Source of the DNA: an uncultured Porphyromonadaceae bacterium
GTDB taxonomy: Bacteria > Bacteroidota > Bacteroidia > Bacteroidales > Muribaculaceae
Direction of reading: 5' to 3'
Assembly (NCBI GenBank): GCA_938027385.1
Contig: CALJBF010000302.1
Span: 1-22,677 of the forward strand
DNA: 22,677 nucleotides
Shown here: positions 7,033 through 15,847 of the stretch, piece by piece
Layout of the letters: each line of letters begins with the position of its first letter
How positions within the stretch are numbered: the stretch's first letter is position 1
Translations under genes and position numbers: made by a program
The notes under the pieces: generated by a model
What the model was told of the DNA's origin: nothing
Seen by the model: only the letters and a program-made list of their open reading frames with translations
Database searches by the model: none

Positions 7033-8262
7033 ATGTACATTTCTTTCGACAACATATTGCCTATAGCCTGGGTGGCGTTTGGCGTGGCGATGCTGGCCAC
7101 TGCTTGGCTCTTGACCGTCTACCGCAGCCGACTGACCCTGCGCAGGACCGTACCCGCCACCGATACTAACCCAGAGGGAGGCACAGACACGGATAAAGGA
7201 ATTGACAAGGAGAGCGGCACAGACAAGGAGGGCGACACCGATGCCGCCGGGCGCCGCATGCCCCCCGTTTCGGTCATCATATATGCCTGCGACAACTCGC
7301 GGCGCCTGGCCGCCATGCTCCCTTTGGTGCTTGGGCAGCGCTACAACGGCGATTTTGACGTGATTGTAGTCAACGATGGCTCTTCAGAGGCCGTGAACGA
7401 CGTAATCAAGCTCGTTTCAGCCGAATATCCCAACCTTCATCAGACATTCGTGCCCGTCGAGGCCCGCAACCTCTCGCGCAAGAAACTTGCCGTGTCGCTG
7501 GGCATCAAGGCCGCGCGCCACGACAACATCATACTCACCACCGCCGCATGCACCCCCGCATCAGACCGGTGGCTTGAACTTATGGCACGCCATTTCGCCG
7601 ACGGCAAGGAAGTGGTGCTCGGAGCCGCCGCCATAGCCGGACTCAAAAGCGCCATGACACGTTTCGACGAAGTAGCCGCCATGACCACGTGGCTCTCGGC
7701 CGCACAGAAAGGGCACCCCTACCGAGGTACCGGATGGAATCTGGGCTATACGCGTCGGCTGTTTTTCGACGCCAAAGGTTTCTCTCACTCACTGAACCTG
7801 CACGGCGGCGACGACGACATCTTCATCAACGCCATCGCCACCCCTGCCAACACCGCCGTCGAGCTTTCGCCCGGGGCGCTGATGACCGTAGGGTCGAGTC
7901 GCCCCGCCGAAGAGGCCCGCGAGACCAAACTGCACCATGTATTCACCTCGCGCTACCTCCCCAAAGGGGCGCGCCGCATGATGGGCTTTTCAACCCTGAT
8001 GATGTGGGTGTGGTGCGCCGCCGTGGTCACCATGCTCGTATTCACGATACCCAACCTCATCGGCGTTGCCGCCGCTCCGCTCATGGCCGCCGCGCTCTGG
8101 ATACCGCACACCATAGCCTGGCGCCGTACCGCCGCCGTTCTCGGCGTACGGCTACCGGCAGCCACACTATGGGTGCTGATGCTGTGGCGCTGGGTGCCCA
8201 CCCTGGCCGCACGCCTGCAATGCAACCGCGCCGACCGCGCCAATTTCACCTGGCAGAAGTAA
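7033..8262 (+). CDS. Membrane glycosyltransferase, family 2
   Basis: A 409-residue protein: one N-terminal membrane segment (about residues 8-30), a low-complexity hydrophilic linker (about 44-74), a GT2 GT-A domain (from about 78), and two or three C-terminal membrane segments (about 320-395). Nucleotide-sugar binding features include VSVIIYACDN and VIVVNDGSS with D115; GGDDD at 258-262 probably supplies the catalytic acid. The usual D-x-D-like triplet is replaced by TTAAC (169-173), where a DADC-type sequence is common. It would transfer a sugar at the cytoplasmic face of the inner membrane; donor and acceptor are unknown. First gene of the operon, 21 bases before the amidase-like gene. Placement with peptidoglycan-salvage genes suggests an envelope glycan role, by inference only. 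Confidence 0.82.
   Translation: MYISFDNILPIAWVAFGVAMLATAWLLTVYRSRLTLRRTVPATDTNPEGGTDTDKGIDKESGTDKEGDTDAAGRRMPPVSVIIYACDNSRRLAAMLPLVLGQRYNGDFDVIVVNDGSSEAVNDVIKLVSAEYPNLHQTFVPVEARNLSRKKLAVSLGIKAARHDNIILTTAACTPASDRWLELMARHFADGKEVVLGAAAIAGLKSAMTRFDEVAAMTTWLSAAQKGHPYRGTGWNLGYTRRLFFDAKGFSHSLNLHGGDDDIFINAIATPANTAVELSPGALMTVGSSRPAEEARETKLHHVFTSRYLPKGARRMMGFSTLMMWVWCAAVVTMLVFTIPNLIGVAAAPLMAAALWIPHTIAWRRTAAVLGVRLPAATLWVLMLWRWVPTLAARLQCNRADRANFTWQK
7177..7242 (+). repeat. Repetitive Thr-Asp/Lys-Glu linker inside the glycosyltransferase
   Basis: Residues 49-70 of the GT2 protein form an imperfect repeat of short GTDKE/DTDK units. The DNA repeats in step, with GGCACAGACA and GACAAGGAG recurring. It lies between the membrane anchor and the catalytic domain. 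It is probably a slippage-prone flexible spacer whose length may vary between strains. Confidence 0.6.
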
Positions 8263-8283
8263 TTCCGCCATACCCCACACAAC

Positions 8284-11196
8284 ATGCCACGAAAAATCAC
8301 CGACATATTCCGCCGCGCCTTTGCCTGCCTACTCACAGTCGCCATTGTGGCGACAACCATGGGCATCGCCTCGCCGGCCCTCTGGGCCGGAGAGACAAGC
8401 TCGGCGGCTACCGCCTCGGCCTCGAAAAAGAAATCTTCAAAAAAGAAAAAGTCAGCATCGAAGAAGAAAAACAGCCGCCGCAAGACCTCACGCAAAAAAC
8501 GCAGGTCGCGCAAGAACCGCCGCCATGCCCGCACCCGCGTGCACACACGCCGCACCCCGCTGGTAATCCGCGGCACCACAGGCGTTCAGCCACAGTGCGA
8601 CCCGTTCGTCATCGTAGACCGCGAAGACTCCATAACCGCCGGACTCGAAGGGCGCAACATAGCCGTATGGGCCAGCCACGGCCTATATTACGCCCCCGCG
8701 CGCAACCGGTGGGAGTGGCAGCGCCCCCGACTGTTCACCACTGTCGAGGATCTGCTGTCGACCACATTCGTCTACCCCTACCTCATCCCCATGCTTGAGA
8801 ACGCCGGGGCATACGTCATGACACCGCGCGAACGTGACGCATCGCCACACGAGGCCATAGCCGACGCCTCGCGCTCGCACAACGGCTCGTTCGCCACCAC
8901 CGACGGCCGCAAGCACTGGGAGGCCACGCCCGACAGCACCGGCTACCTCATGCCCGAAGGGGCCATTTACGGCACCGCCAACCCGTTCCGGGCCGGAAAC
9001 GCCCTGACCGTCGCCACCGTGGGCGAGGACACCCCCGACGATGAAGTGTCAACCGCCTCCTGGAGCGTCACCATGCCCGAGCGCGGCAGATACGCCGTAT
9101 ATGTCACCTATCCCGACAACCCGGCCGCCGCTCCGGATGTCACTTACACCATAAACCATCTGGGAGGCTCCACCGAGGTAAACGTCAACCAGACCATGGG
9201 CGCCGGCACCTGGATCTATCTCGGCACATACGACATCGCCGCCGGCGACCCCGGGCAGCCGCTCGTAGAGCTGACCAATATCTCCACCGTGCCAGGCACC
9301 GTAGTCAGCGCCGATGCCGTGAAAGTGGGGGGCGGCATCGGCAATGTCGCGTGGTCGGCCCCGGGAGGATACCCCTTTACCTCGGGAGCACGCCGCTACA
9401 ACGAGGGTGCCTCTACCTATCTCCGCAGCGCCGGAATGCCCGAAGGGGTATGGAACGCCTCGCAGGGTGAGAGTCTTTACAAGAACGACTACATGAGCCG
9501 CGCCCACTGGGCCAACTACCTGGCAGGCGGATCGCCGATACTCCCCGACACCACCGGACTGCGCATCCCCGTCGACATGGCATTCGCTTTCCACACCGAT
9601 GCCGGCATATCTGACAGCGTGGTGGGCTCGCTCGCGCTCTATTCCACTGATGACGGCAACCCGCTTGGCAACGGCTCGTCACGCGAGGCCAACGCCGAAC
9701 TCGCCAACGGTGTGCTGCATAGCGTTACCGCCGACATCCGCGCCACCTACGACCCCACCTGGAATTCACGCGGCTCACGCGACCGCAAATATTACGAGGT
9801 GCGCGAGACAAAGATGCCCGCCATGATTCTTGAGGCGCTGTCGCACCAGAATTTCATAGACATGCAGCGTGCCCACGACCCCGAATTCAAGTTCGTGCTC
9901 TCGCGCGCCATCTACAAGGCCATACTGCGTTTCCTTGCCTCACGCTACGGCACCGAGGCCGTGGTGCAGCCCCTCCCCGTAAGCGGATTCTCCATCGCCC
10001 ACAAGGGAAAAGGGAAATACCTGCTCAGTTGGGAGCCGGTGCCCGACCCACTCGAGCCCACCGCCACACCTACATATTACATAATAGAAGAGCGTCTTGA
10101 CGACGGCGGTTTCCAACGTCTCGACGCCACCGACGTGCCGGCCTACGAAATCGAGATCAGTGATGACAGCATCCACTCATACCGCATCACCGCCGCCAAC
10201 GACGGCGGCATGTCGTTCCCCTCAGAAGTGCTGTCGCTCTACGACCACAACGGCGAGGTGCCCGAGGTGACGGTCGTAAACGGTTTCACCCGAGTCAGCG
10301 CACCTGCCGCCGACGAGACCGGGCACGGTTTCGACCTCGCCGACGATCCCGGCGTGGCCGACGGCATGAACCTCGGCACTGTCGGCCCGCAGTTCGACTT
10401 CGAGCGCTCGTCGGCCTTCGCCGGCAACGACTTCCCCGGCTGGGGCAACTCGCGCGGCAACCTCGAGCGCCAGCGCATCATCGGCAACACACACGACTAC
10501 ACCGCCATACACGGACGTGCCATCCGCGCCACAGGCCGCGGCTACGTGAGCTCGTCGGCCTCGGCGTTCGAGAAAGACCCGCGCCCGGTAAAGACCCAGA
10601 TGGTAGACTTCATCGGGGGGCTGCAGAAAGCGGGACGACGCGCCGGAAGTGGCGAAATCCGCCACACGCTGATGTCGCCGCTGATGCGCGCACGGCTCGC
10701 CGACCATGTGGACCGTGGCGGCTCTCTGCTCGTCTCGGGTTCATACATACCGTCGGAACTCATGAAAAACGAGATGGCCGACAGCCTTGAGCGCATCTCG
10801 ACACAACGCTTTGGTGCCGAGACACTTGGCATGCAGTCAGCTGTAGAAAAAGCCGCCGTCACAGGCGACATCCGCGTGGCGCCGGAAGAAAACTGGACAT
10901 TCCGCCCGAACATTTATACAATCCCGACTGTTATAAATAACAACACATACAGCGTCACGGCGCCCGAGTCGCCCTATCCGTCGGCGGCCGCATCGGTCGT
11001 GATGCGTTTCGAGGAGAACGGCCTCCCGGCCGGCATAGCATACCGACCCCTCTCGCCCGATACCGGCGCTGAGGGTCGCGTCGTCACATTAGGTTTCCCC
11101 CTGGAGACCGTCACCGACCCCGCGCTTGCCGACCAGCTTATGGCCGACATCCTCACCTACCTTCTTGAATATCACAGTGACAAAAAACACCGATAA
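8284..11196 (+). CDS. Secreted amidase-like protein with golvesin-like insert and fibronectin domain
   Basis: A 970-residue protein with a Sec signal peptide (cleavage likely after ALWA, about residue 35). Next comes a very basic Lys/Ser/Arg stretch (about 49-92). Amidase_3-like landmarks are split: H132 in WASHG, PRERD at 181-185, then far downstream H437 in FHTDAG and E517 in MILEALSHQ. Between them (about 210-350) lies a golvesin C-terminal-like beta domain, marked by YAVYVTYPDN and TWIYLGTYDI. A fibronectin type III domain follows (about 565-655), then a C-terminal domain (about 690-960) that may have a GATase-like fold. Bacteroides relatives are often labelled xanthan lyase or golvesin-domain proteins. 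By family knowledge amidase_3 zinc enzymes cut the MurNAc-L-Ala bond; this would give naked glycan for the SpoIID-like gene downstream. Third-metal-ligand assignment is uncertain. Confidence 0.75.
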   Translation: MPRKITDIFRRAFACLLTVAIVATTMGIASPALWAGETSSAATASASKKKSSKKKKSASKKKNSRRKTSRKKRRSRKNRRHARTRVHTRRTPLVIRGTTGVQPQCDPFVIVDREDSITAGLEGRNIAVWASHGLYYAPARNRWEWQRPRLFTTVEDLLSTTFVYPYLIPMLENAGAYVMTPRERDASPHEAIADASRSHNGSFATTDGRKHWEATPDSTGYLMPEGAIYGTANPFRAGNALTVATVGEDTPDDEVSTASWSVTMPERGRYAVYVTYPDNPAAAPDVTYTINHLGGSTEVNVNQTMGAGTWIYLGTYDIAAGDPGQPLVELTNISTVPGTVVSADAVKVGGGIGNVAWSAPGGYPFTSGARRYNEGASTYLRSAGMPEGVWNASQGESLYKNDYMSRAHWANYLAGGSPILPDTTGLRIPVDMAFAFHTDAGISDSVVGSLALYSTDDGNPLGNGSSREANAELANGVLHSVTADIRATYDPTWNSRGSRDRKYYEVRETKMPAMILEALSHQNFIDMQRAHDPEFKFVLSRAIYKAILRFLASRYGTEAVVQPLPVSGFSIAHKGKGKYLLSWEPVPDPLEPTATPTYYIIEERLDDGGFQRLDATDVPAYEIEISDDSIHSYRITAANDGGMSFPSEVLSLYDHNGEVPEVTVVNGFTRVSAPAADETGHGFDLADDPGVADGMNLGTVGPQFDFERSSAFAGNDFPGWGNSRGNLERQRIIGNTHDYTAIHGRAIRATGRGYVSSSASAFEKDPRPVKTQMVDFIGGLQKAGRRAGSGEIRHTLMSPLMRARLADHVDRGGSLLVSGSYIPSELMKNEMADSLERISTQRFGAETLGMQSAVEKAAVTGDIRVAPEENWTFRPNIYTIPTVINNNTYSVTAPESPYPSAAASVVMRFEENGLPAGIAYRPLSPDTGAEGRVVTLGFPLETVTDPALADQLMADILTYLLEYHSDKKHR

Positions 11197-11208
11197 AATA
11201 CTTATCAC

Positions 11209-12528
11209 ATGGAACCCGTCAGATTGAACCGATACTGCTCGACAAGCCAGTTGCGCGCGGCACTCGAGAACCGTACCGACGAATACACTCTGATCATTCT
11301 CGGTGCTGATCCCGTCGACATCTCGCAGGACGCCGTAGACCGCATGATACAGATCGCCCGCGACAAAGGGTCGGTGATTGTCTACTCCGACTACAATACA
11401 GCTACCCCCGACGGCAAAATCACCCCGCACCGCAACATCGCTTACCAGCCGGGGGCGTTCCGCGACAATTTCAATTTTGGACGAGTCACTCTTTGGCACA
11501 CCGCCACGCTCCAGAACATCATGTGGCTGATGCCGGCCTACAACTATGCGGTGCTGTATGCCTGCCGCCTCACGGCCTCGACCCGCGGCCCCATCACCCA
11601 CATACCCGAACGCCTCTACACAGTCTGCATGGGCACCGAACTTCCCGGCGCCGACCAGTTTACCTACGTCGACCCCTCGAACCGGCCGGTACAGATCGAG
11701 CTTGAGCTTGCCGTGACATCGTTCCTGCGCATCTGCAACGCTTACCTGCGCCAGGAACCGGAGACCATCGACATAACGCGGGGCGAGTTCCCCGTCGAGG
11801 CCTCGGTCATCATCCCTGTGAAAAACCGCGCGCGCACCATCGGCGACGCACTGCGCTCGGCACTGTGCCAGGCAACCGAATTTCCGTACAACGTAATTGT
11901 GGTCGACAACCATTCGACCGACGGCACGACCGAAATCATACGCGAAATCGCCGCCACCGACCCCAGGGTCATACACATAATACCCGAATCGCGCACCCTC
12001 GGTATAGGCGGATGCTGGAACCTGGCCGCGGCCCACAGCCTCTGCGGCCGTTTCGCATGCCAGCTCGACAGCGACGACCTCTACAAGACACCCGGCACCC
12101 TGAGCCGCATCGTACAGCAGTTCTACGTCGACCGGTGTGCCATGGTCATCGGCTCGTATGAACTGACCGACTTCAACGGCAACCTCATACCTCCCGGCCT
12201 GATCGACCATGCCGAGTGGACTCCCACCAACGGCCGCAACAACGCCCTGCGCGTCAACGGCCTCGGTGCGCCCCGCGCATTCTATACCCCTATCCTGCGC
12301 GAGGTGAAGATGCCCGACGTAAGCTACGGCGAAGATTATGCCATAGGCCTGCGCATATCACGCCGGTGGCTGATAGGACGCATCTACGAGAGCGTCTATC
12401 TGTGCCGCCGCTGGGAAGGGAACTCAGACAGCAACCTTTCTGTGGAGCGCGACAACGAGAACAACCGCTACAAAGACTGGCTGCGCACCTGCGAGTTCAT
12501 GGCCCGCAAGCGCATGAACCGCATCTGA
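11209..12528 (+). CDS. Cytosolic glycosyltransferase, family 2, with degenerate N-terminal half domain
   Basis: A 439-residue protein without signal peptide or membrane segment. The full GT2 domain starts near residue 195: [27 protein letters not shown] with D233, the metal-binding DSDD at 287-290, a YGEDY acid motif, and an RRWEGNSD tail. The first 190 residues resemble the second half of another GT2 domain: VYSDY with D61 in the DxD position, a [10 protein letters not shown] stretch and FRDNFNFG, so a tandem arrangement with a decayed first unit is likely. Donor and acceptor are unknown. It lies 12 bases after the amidase-like gene and 30 before the DUF4922 gene. The constant neighbourhood suggests that it uses a sugar handled by the operon, which is inference. 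Confidence 0.8.
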   Translation: MEPVRLNRYCSTSQLRAALENRTDEYTLIILGADPVDISQDAVDRMIQIARDKGSVIVYSDYNTATPDGKITPHRNIAYQPGAFRDNFNFGRVTLWHTATLQNIMWLMPAYNYAVLYACRLTASTRGPITHIPERLYTVCMGTELPGADQFTYVDPSNRPVQIELELAVTSFLRICNAYLRQEPETIDITRGEFPVEASVIIPVKNRARTIGDALRSALCQATEFPYNVIVVDNHSTDGTTEIIREIAATDPRVIHIIPESRTLGIGGCWNLAAAHSLCGRFACQLDSDDLYKTPGTLSRIVQQFYVDRCAMVIGSYELTDFNGNLIPPGLIDHAEWTPTNGRNNALRVNGLGAPRAFYTPILREVKMPDVSYGEDYAIGLRISRRWLIGRIYESVYLCRRWEGNSDSNLSVERDNENNRYKDWLRTCEFMARKRMNRI

Positions 12529-12558
12529 GGGCGCCGGCTCCACGCATAACCAATCATC

Positions 12559-13371
12559 ATGCCCGAAAACCTTTTCAGACATCAGCTGTCAGTCTGGCCC
12601 CTGGCCGCGAGTAACTACGCGGCCCTGCCTGACTGTGTGACACGGCACACGGGTCCCGGAGCGATGCACCTGCAGTTCAATCCGGCACGCGCCATTTCCA
12701 CCGGCGCCCGCGTCGATGCCGCCGCACTCAAGGCGCGCCCCTGTTTTCTGTGCGCGGCCAACCGCCCCGCCGAACAGACAGCAGATTTCCGTTTTCCAGG
12801 CTACGAGCTGCTTGTGAACCCGTTCCCAATCTTCAGGCGGCACTTCACCATCGCGTCGCTGAGCCATGAGCCCCAGACGGTCACCGGGCATGGCGACGAC
12901 ATGTACCGCATGGCCACCGGCATGCCTGGTTACGCCGTGTTTTACAACGGCCCACGCTGCGGAGCCTCGGCGCCCGACCACCGGCATTTCCAGGCCGTTC
13001 CGGCCTGCGAACTGCCGTTCCTCGCATCCGGATTCCCCTTCCGCACCATCGAATTCAACGCCTCCGACGCCGAGTCGGCACGCCGGATGCTCGACGGCAC
13101 CCTGGCCGCACTGCCAGGTGAGGGCGGCGAGGAACCGATGGTCAACATTCTGGCCGCAGCATCCGCCGACAACATCACGGTGCGATTCATCGTAATCCCG
13201 CGCCGAGCGCACCGTCCGGCATGTTACGGCACAGGCGCCGGCGAGCATCTTGTCAGCCCCGCGTCGGTTGACCTGGCCGGGGTGATGATAACCCCGCGCC
13301 GACACGATTACGACACCCTTACCGGTGACGACATCGCCGAAATCATCGCACAGGTCTGCTATCCGTCATGA
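12559..13371 (+). CDS. DUF4922 protein, HIT/GalT-like nucleotidyltransferase or phosphorylase candidate
   Basis: A 270-residue cytosolic protein recognised as DUF4922. The key motif is DHRHFQ, giving H141-x-H143-x-Q145. This H-x-H-x-Q arrangement is that of GalT, Ap4A phosphorylase and GDP-L-galactose phosphorylase, in which the second His carries the nucleotide during transfer. A CFLC pair (C62, C65) precedes it and could bind metal. LLVNPFPIFRRHFTIAS corresponds to the conserved beta-strand region before the active site in those families. The reaction is not known. In this operon a sugar-phosphate/nucleotide exchange is plausible, linking the kinase at 17116 to the glycosyltransferases, but this is inference. 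Its stop codon overlaps the start of the SpoIID-like gene (ATGA), so the two are likely translationally coupled. Confidence 0.78.
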   Translation: MPENLFRHQLSVWPLAASNYAALPDCVTRHTGPGAMHLQFNPARAISTGARVDAAALKARPCFLCAANRPAEQTADFRFPGYELLVNPFPIFRRHFTIASLSHEPQTVTGHGDDMYRMATGMPGYAVFYNGPRCGASAPDHRHFQAVPACELPFLASGFPFRTIEFNASDAESARRMLDGTLAALPGEGGEEPMVNILAAASADNITVRFIVIPRRAHRPACYGTGAGEHLVSPASVDLAGVMITPRRHDYDTLTGDDIAEIIAQVCYPS

Positions 13372-14555
13372 AACTCCCCGACAAAGAACCGGTAATCAGC
13401 GTCGGCATCATGTCGGCGCCCCGCATCAGATTCGAGCTGTCGGGGATATTCGACATGTCGGCTGACAGTGATGGTGACCTCACCTACACCCCGCGCACAC
13501 CTGAATGCCGTTTCACCCTTCCCGACGTCACCATCGGCAAAGGGTTCCACTGGCAGCGCAACGAACCGCAGCGATTTGCCGGAGCCCTGAAAATCATCAG
13601 CGACGGCGGCATGCAGACCGCCGTGAACATAATCGGCCTTGAGGAATATCTGAAAAGCGTCATCTCGTCTGAGATGAGCGCACAGGCCTCGGCTCCACTG
13701 CTTGAGGCACACGCCATCGTGTCGCGGTCGTGGCTGCTGGCCATGCTGGCACGGCGCGGAGGCAACGACGTAAACCGCATCGAACTCCCGGGTGACGTTG
13801 CCGAGACCATAGTCTGGCACGACCGCGCCGAGCACCGGCTGTTTGACGTGTGCGCCGACGACCACTGCCAGCGTTATCAGGGTGTTACCCGTCAGACCAC
13901 ACCTGCCGTGGCCGCGGCTGTCGAGACCACGCGCGGCATGGTGCTCACCCATGCGGGCGAGATCTGCGACGCCCGTTTCTCCAAGTGCTGCGGGGGCGTC
14001 ACCGAAGAGTTCCGGACCTGCTGGGAAGACGCTACGAAACCATACCTTGCAAGCCTCCCCGACCGCGCCGAGGGTGACGACCGCGACTTCTGCGACACCA
14101 CGGATGCCCGGCTCATCTCGCAGGTGCTCAACAGCTATGACCGCGAGCACCCCGGTTTCTACCGCTGGGAGGCGGTGCTTGACGCCGATACCCTCCCCGC
14201 CCTGCTACTGTGTAAGACCGGTCTTGACTTCGGCAGCATCAAGGCGCTCAGACCGCTGTCACGTGGCCAATCGGGGCGCATCAGTCGTCTGCTGATTGAG
14301 GGGGAGCGCCATTCGCACATCATCGGCAAGGAACTTGAGATACGCCTGGCCCTGAGCGAAAGCTGCCTGCGTTCGTCGGCCTTCGATGTCGAGCCGTTGC
14401 CTGACGGCGGTTTCCGCCTGCGCGGACGTGGCTGGGGGCACGGCGTAGGCATGTGCCAGATCGGCGCCGCCGTCATGGGCGACCGCGGCTACACCGCCCG
14501 TCAGATTGTGGCCCATTATTTTCCGAATACAGAAATCACAACCCTATACCAGTGA
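13368..14555 (+). CDS. SpoIID/LytB-domain protein (putative lytic transglycosylase)
   Basis: A 395-residue SpoIID/LytB-family protein. Family landmarks are IGLEEYLKSVISSEM, in which E102 matches the catalytic Glu of SpoIID; HAIVSRSW; RFSKCCGGVTEE with C207-C208; and the C-terminal RGWGHGVGMCQIGA block with H358. SpoIID enzymes cut glycan strands already stripped of stem peptides and leave anhydroMurNAc ends. That fits the amidase-like gene upstream and the AmpG-family importer just downstream. Odd point: the N-terminus (MKLPDKEPVISVGI) shows no signal peptide or membrane anchor, so export by Sec is not evident. It overlaps both neighbours by 4 bases (ATGA at the start, GTGA at the end), the tightest coupling in the operon. 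Confidence 0.88.
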   Translation: MKLPDKEPVISVGIMSAPRIRFELSGIFDMSADSDGDLTYTPRTPECRFTLPDVTIGKGFHWQRNEPQRFAGALKIISDGGMQTAVNIIGLEEYLKSVISSEMSAQASAPLLEAHAIVSRSWLLAMLARRGGNDVNRIELPGDVAETIVWHDRAEHRLFDVCADDHCQRYQGVTRQTTPAVAAAVETTRGMVLTHAGEICDARFSKCCGGVTEEFRTCWEDATKPYLASLPDRAEGDDRDFCDTTDARLISQVLNSYDREHPGFYRWEAVLDADTLPALLLCKTGLDFGSIKALRPLSRGQSGRISRLLIEGERHSHIIGKELEIRLALSESCLRSSAFDVEPLPDGGFRLRGRGWGHGVGMCQIGAAVMGDRGYTARQIVAHYFPNTEITTLYQ

Positions 14556-15847
14556 CACAGAAGACCATCCCCGCCGACACCGGCCGCTCACCATGGTGGT
14601 GGGTGCCGACGCTCTATTTCGCCGAAGGACTCCCCTACATGGCCGTGATGACCATATCCACCATAATGTACAAGGTGCTGGGCATTGACAACACTTCACT
14701 TGCATTCTACACCGCGTGGCTTTACCTCCCCTGGGTAATCAAGCCCTTCTGGAGCCCGTTTGTCGACATCATCCGCTCGAAACGCTGGTGGGTGGTGACC
14801 ATGCAGTGGGCCATAGCCGTGGCCATGGCGCTGATTGCCCTGACCATACCCGCGTCGGGATTCTTCCGGCTTACATTAGCGGTTTTCTGGCTTATGGCGT
14901 TCGCGTCGGCCACGCACGACATCGCCGCCGACGGTTTCTACATGCTCGCGCTGAGCGAGCACCGGCAGTCGCTGTTCGTGGGGATACGCTCGCTCTTTTA
15001 CCGCGTGTCGATGATAGTCGGCCAGGGCGGACTGGTGGTTGTGGCGGCCCTTGCCGGCGAGCACTGGAACGACGACCGCCTGGGATGGATCCTTGTGTTC
15101 GCCATCCTGTCGGCGTTCTTCATCCTTATGGCGATATACCACACGGCCATACTGCCGCGTCCGGCAGCCGACGCCACACGCGCCGCACGCACTTTCACCG
15201 ATACGCTTGAAGAGTTCGTGAACACGTTCGTCGACTTCTTCCGCAAGCCGGGCGTGCTGTGCGCCATCCTGTTCATGCTGCTGTACCGCTTGCCCGAGGC
15301 GATGCTGGTGAAGATGATACAGCCCTTCCTGATCGACGGCCCCGGCGCCGGAGGCCTTGGTCTGTCGGTCGACCAGGTGGGTTGGGTCTACGGCACTGTC
15401 GGGGTGGCCGGACTGATGCTCGGCGGCATCGTGGGCGGTCTGTGCGCCGCCCGCGGCGGCCTGCGGGCGTGGCTGCACCCCATGGCCTGGAGCATGTCGC
15501 TCACCTGCCTGACATTCGTCTATCTAGCTGTGGCACGCCCCGAAGAGCTGTGGCAGGCCTACGCCTGCGTGTTTGCCGAGCAGTTCGGCTACGGATTCGG
15601 GTTCACGGCCTACATGCTCTATCTCATCTACTTCTCGATCGGCAGGTTCAAGACCGCCCACTACTCGATATGCACCGGATTCATGGCCCTGGGGATGATG
15701 CTCCCCGGCATGGCGGCCGGGTGGCTTGCCGACACGCTTGGCTACGCGGGGTTCTTCATTGTCTGCATGGCGTGCTGTGCGGCCACAATCGGGGCATGCT
15801 ATCTGGTTAAAGTCGACCCCTCGTTCGGTAAAAAGGAAAAATCATGA
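14552..15847 (+). CDS. AmpG-family MFS muropeptide/sugar importer
   Basis: A 431-residue major facilitator with about twelve membrane segments, starting PWWWVPTLYFAEGLPYMAV. The YFAxGLP motif in the first helix and the length fit the AmpG/PAT branch, which imports GlcNAc-anhydroMurNAc muropeptides through the inner membrane. The conserved loop ASATHDIAADGFYML in the first half also fits. The GTG at 14552 was chosen as start: it overlaps the upstream stop codon as GTGA and gives a short cytosolic N-terminus, whereas the upstream in-frame ATG at 14453 would put 33 unrelated residues inside the SpoIID-like gene. Its own stop overlaps the next start (ATGA). Sitting between a lytic transglycosylase-like gene and an exo-muramidase gene, it probably imports their products. 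MurNAc or muropeptide cannot be distinguished from sequence. Confidence 0.83.
   Translation: MTQKTIPADTGRSPWWWVPTLYFAEGLPYMAVMTISTIMYKVLGIDNTSLAFYTAWLYLPWVIKPFWSPFVDIIRSKRWWVVTMQWAIAVAMALIALTIPASGFFRLTLAVFWLMAFASATHDIAADGFYMLALSEHRQSLFVGIRSLFYRVSMIVGQGGLVVVAALAGEHWNDDRLGWILVFAILSAFFILMAIYHTAILPRPAADATRAARTFTDTLEEFVNTFVDFFRKPGVLCAILFMLLYRLPEAMLVKMIQPFLIDGPGAGGLGLSVDQVGWVYGTVGVAGLMLGGIVGGLCAARGGLRAWLHPMAWSMSLTCLTFVYLAVARPEELWQAYACVFAEQFGYGFGFTAYMLYLIYFSIGRFKTAHYSICTGFMALGMMLPGMAAGWLADTLGYAGFFIVCMACCAATIGACYLVKVDPSFGKKEKS

Noticed and set aside
7689..8798. Plus-strand open frame of 369 residues spanning the GT2/amidase junction
   Set aside because: Arg/His/Pro-rich off-frame reading that overlaps two well-supported genes.
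11089..12210. Long minus-strand open frame (373 residues)
   Set aside because: Antisense shadow of the GT2 gene and amidase end, caused by high GC and rare stop codons; low-complexity Gly/Val/Arg composition and no domain.
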